From positions 1-6,174 of the forward strand of contig JAEWKY010000134.1 of NCBI GenBank assembly GCA_023457615.1: a stretch of DNA of 6,174 nucleotides, read 5' to 3'. The notes below the pieces were generated by a model. That model searched no databases. It had not been told where the DNA came from and was given only the letters and a program-made list of their open reading frames with translations. A program made the position numbers and the translations under genes. The stretch is from Actinomycetes bacterium. Its GTDB lineage: Bacteria; Actinomycetota; Actinomycetes; Actinomycetales; Microbacteriaceae. Below, one piece after another: positions 6,063-6,174 of this stretch. The first letter of the stretch is position 1. Every line of letters starts with the position of its first letter.

Positions 6063-6098
6063 CGGCGACCGCCATAACCCCCCAGTGCACGGTCGCCG
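6063..6098. repeat. Nine-base inverted repeat upstream of pyrH
   Basis: CGGCGACCG at 6063-6071 and CGGTCGCCG at 6090-6098 are perfect reverse complements separated by 18 bases, which include the palindrome GTGCAC at 6085-6090 (its last base shared with the right arm). There is no T-run on either side, so it does not look like an intrinsic terminator. It lies in the 168-bp non-coding gap between the terminator-like hairpin and pyrH. It may be an operator, an RNA structure in a longer pyrH leader, or a chance product of very high GC. The rest of that gap (5977-6062 and 6099-6131) shows nothing I can assign. Confidence 0.4.
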
Positions 6099-6131
6099 GG
6101 TCGCCCCGGACAGGACACGGCGGGCGACGAG

Positions 6132-6150
6132 AAAAGGGGCCGGGGGCCCC
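6132..6150 (-). terminator. Intrinsic terminator-like hairpin of an upstream unit
   Basis: On the minus strand, GGGGCC (6150-6145), loop CCC, and GGCCCC (6141-6136) form a perfect six-base-pair G/C stem directly followed by TTTT (6135-6132). Alternative longer pairings with the GC-only sequence up to 6167 also place a GCCCC arm before the T-run. It would stop transcription coming from the right, where tsf usually lies in this gene order, so pyrH would need its own promoter. The upstream gene itself is outside the window. Confidence 0.6.
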
Positions 6151-6174
6151 CCCCGCGGGCCCGCCCCGCGGCGC

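Overview
This 6.2 kb window is very GC-rich (roughly 73-75% by eye) and densely coded. The third-codon-position bias, GTG starts, TANNNT-type -10 candidates and gene content point to a high-GC actinobacterium, most likely Microbacteriaceae or a close relative. The lineage is an inference from composition and gene order; no marker was searched. I found no insertion sequence, phage gene, CRISPR array, tRNA or rRNA.

Right to middle (about 6150 down to 1892, all minus strand) lies a translation and envelope gene group. In order of transcription: a terminator-like hairpin at the window edge that probably closes the upstream unit (rpsB-tsf in the usual arrangement, not visible here), pyrH (UMP kinase), a DUF3097 protein, an EamA/DMT-family 10-helix transporter, frr (ribosome recycling factor) and cdsA (phosphatidate cytidylyltransferase). 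pyrH-frr-cdsA is the classical bacterial order. Here a DUF3097 gene and a transporter gene sit between pyrH and frr. frr and cdsA overlap by one base (TGATG), and frr seems to have its own promoter and a hairpin covering its Shine-Dalgarno sequence.

Left part (1-1878) is a small accessory catabolic module. It has an IclR-family regulator on the plus strand and a divergent Ldh/malate-type NAD(P)H-dependent oxidoreductase on the minus strand, separated by only 35 bp. A probable further minus-strand gene starts through an ATGA overlap and runs off the left edge. The layout resembles YiaJ/YiaK-type regulator-reductase pairs. The iclR and cdsA genes converge with a 13-bp gap, so the module abuts the housekeeping operon directly.

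The window is mostly ordinary housekeeping sequence. The points most worth a second look are the TOPRIM/RNase M5-like signature in the DUF3097 protein, two candidate leaderless starts (iclR and pyrH), and the Shine-Dalgarno-sequestering hairpin of frr combined with an internal promoter that would remove it.
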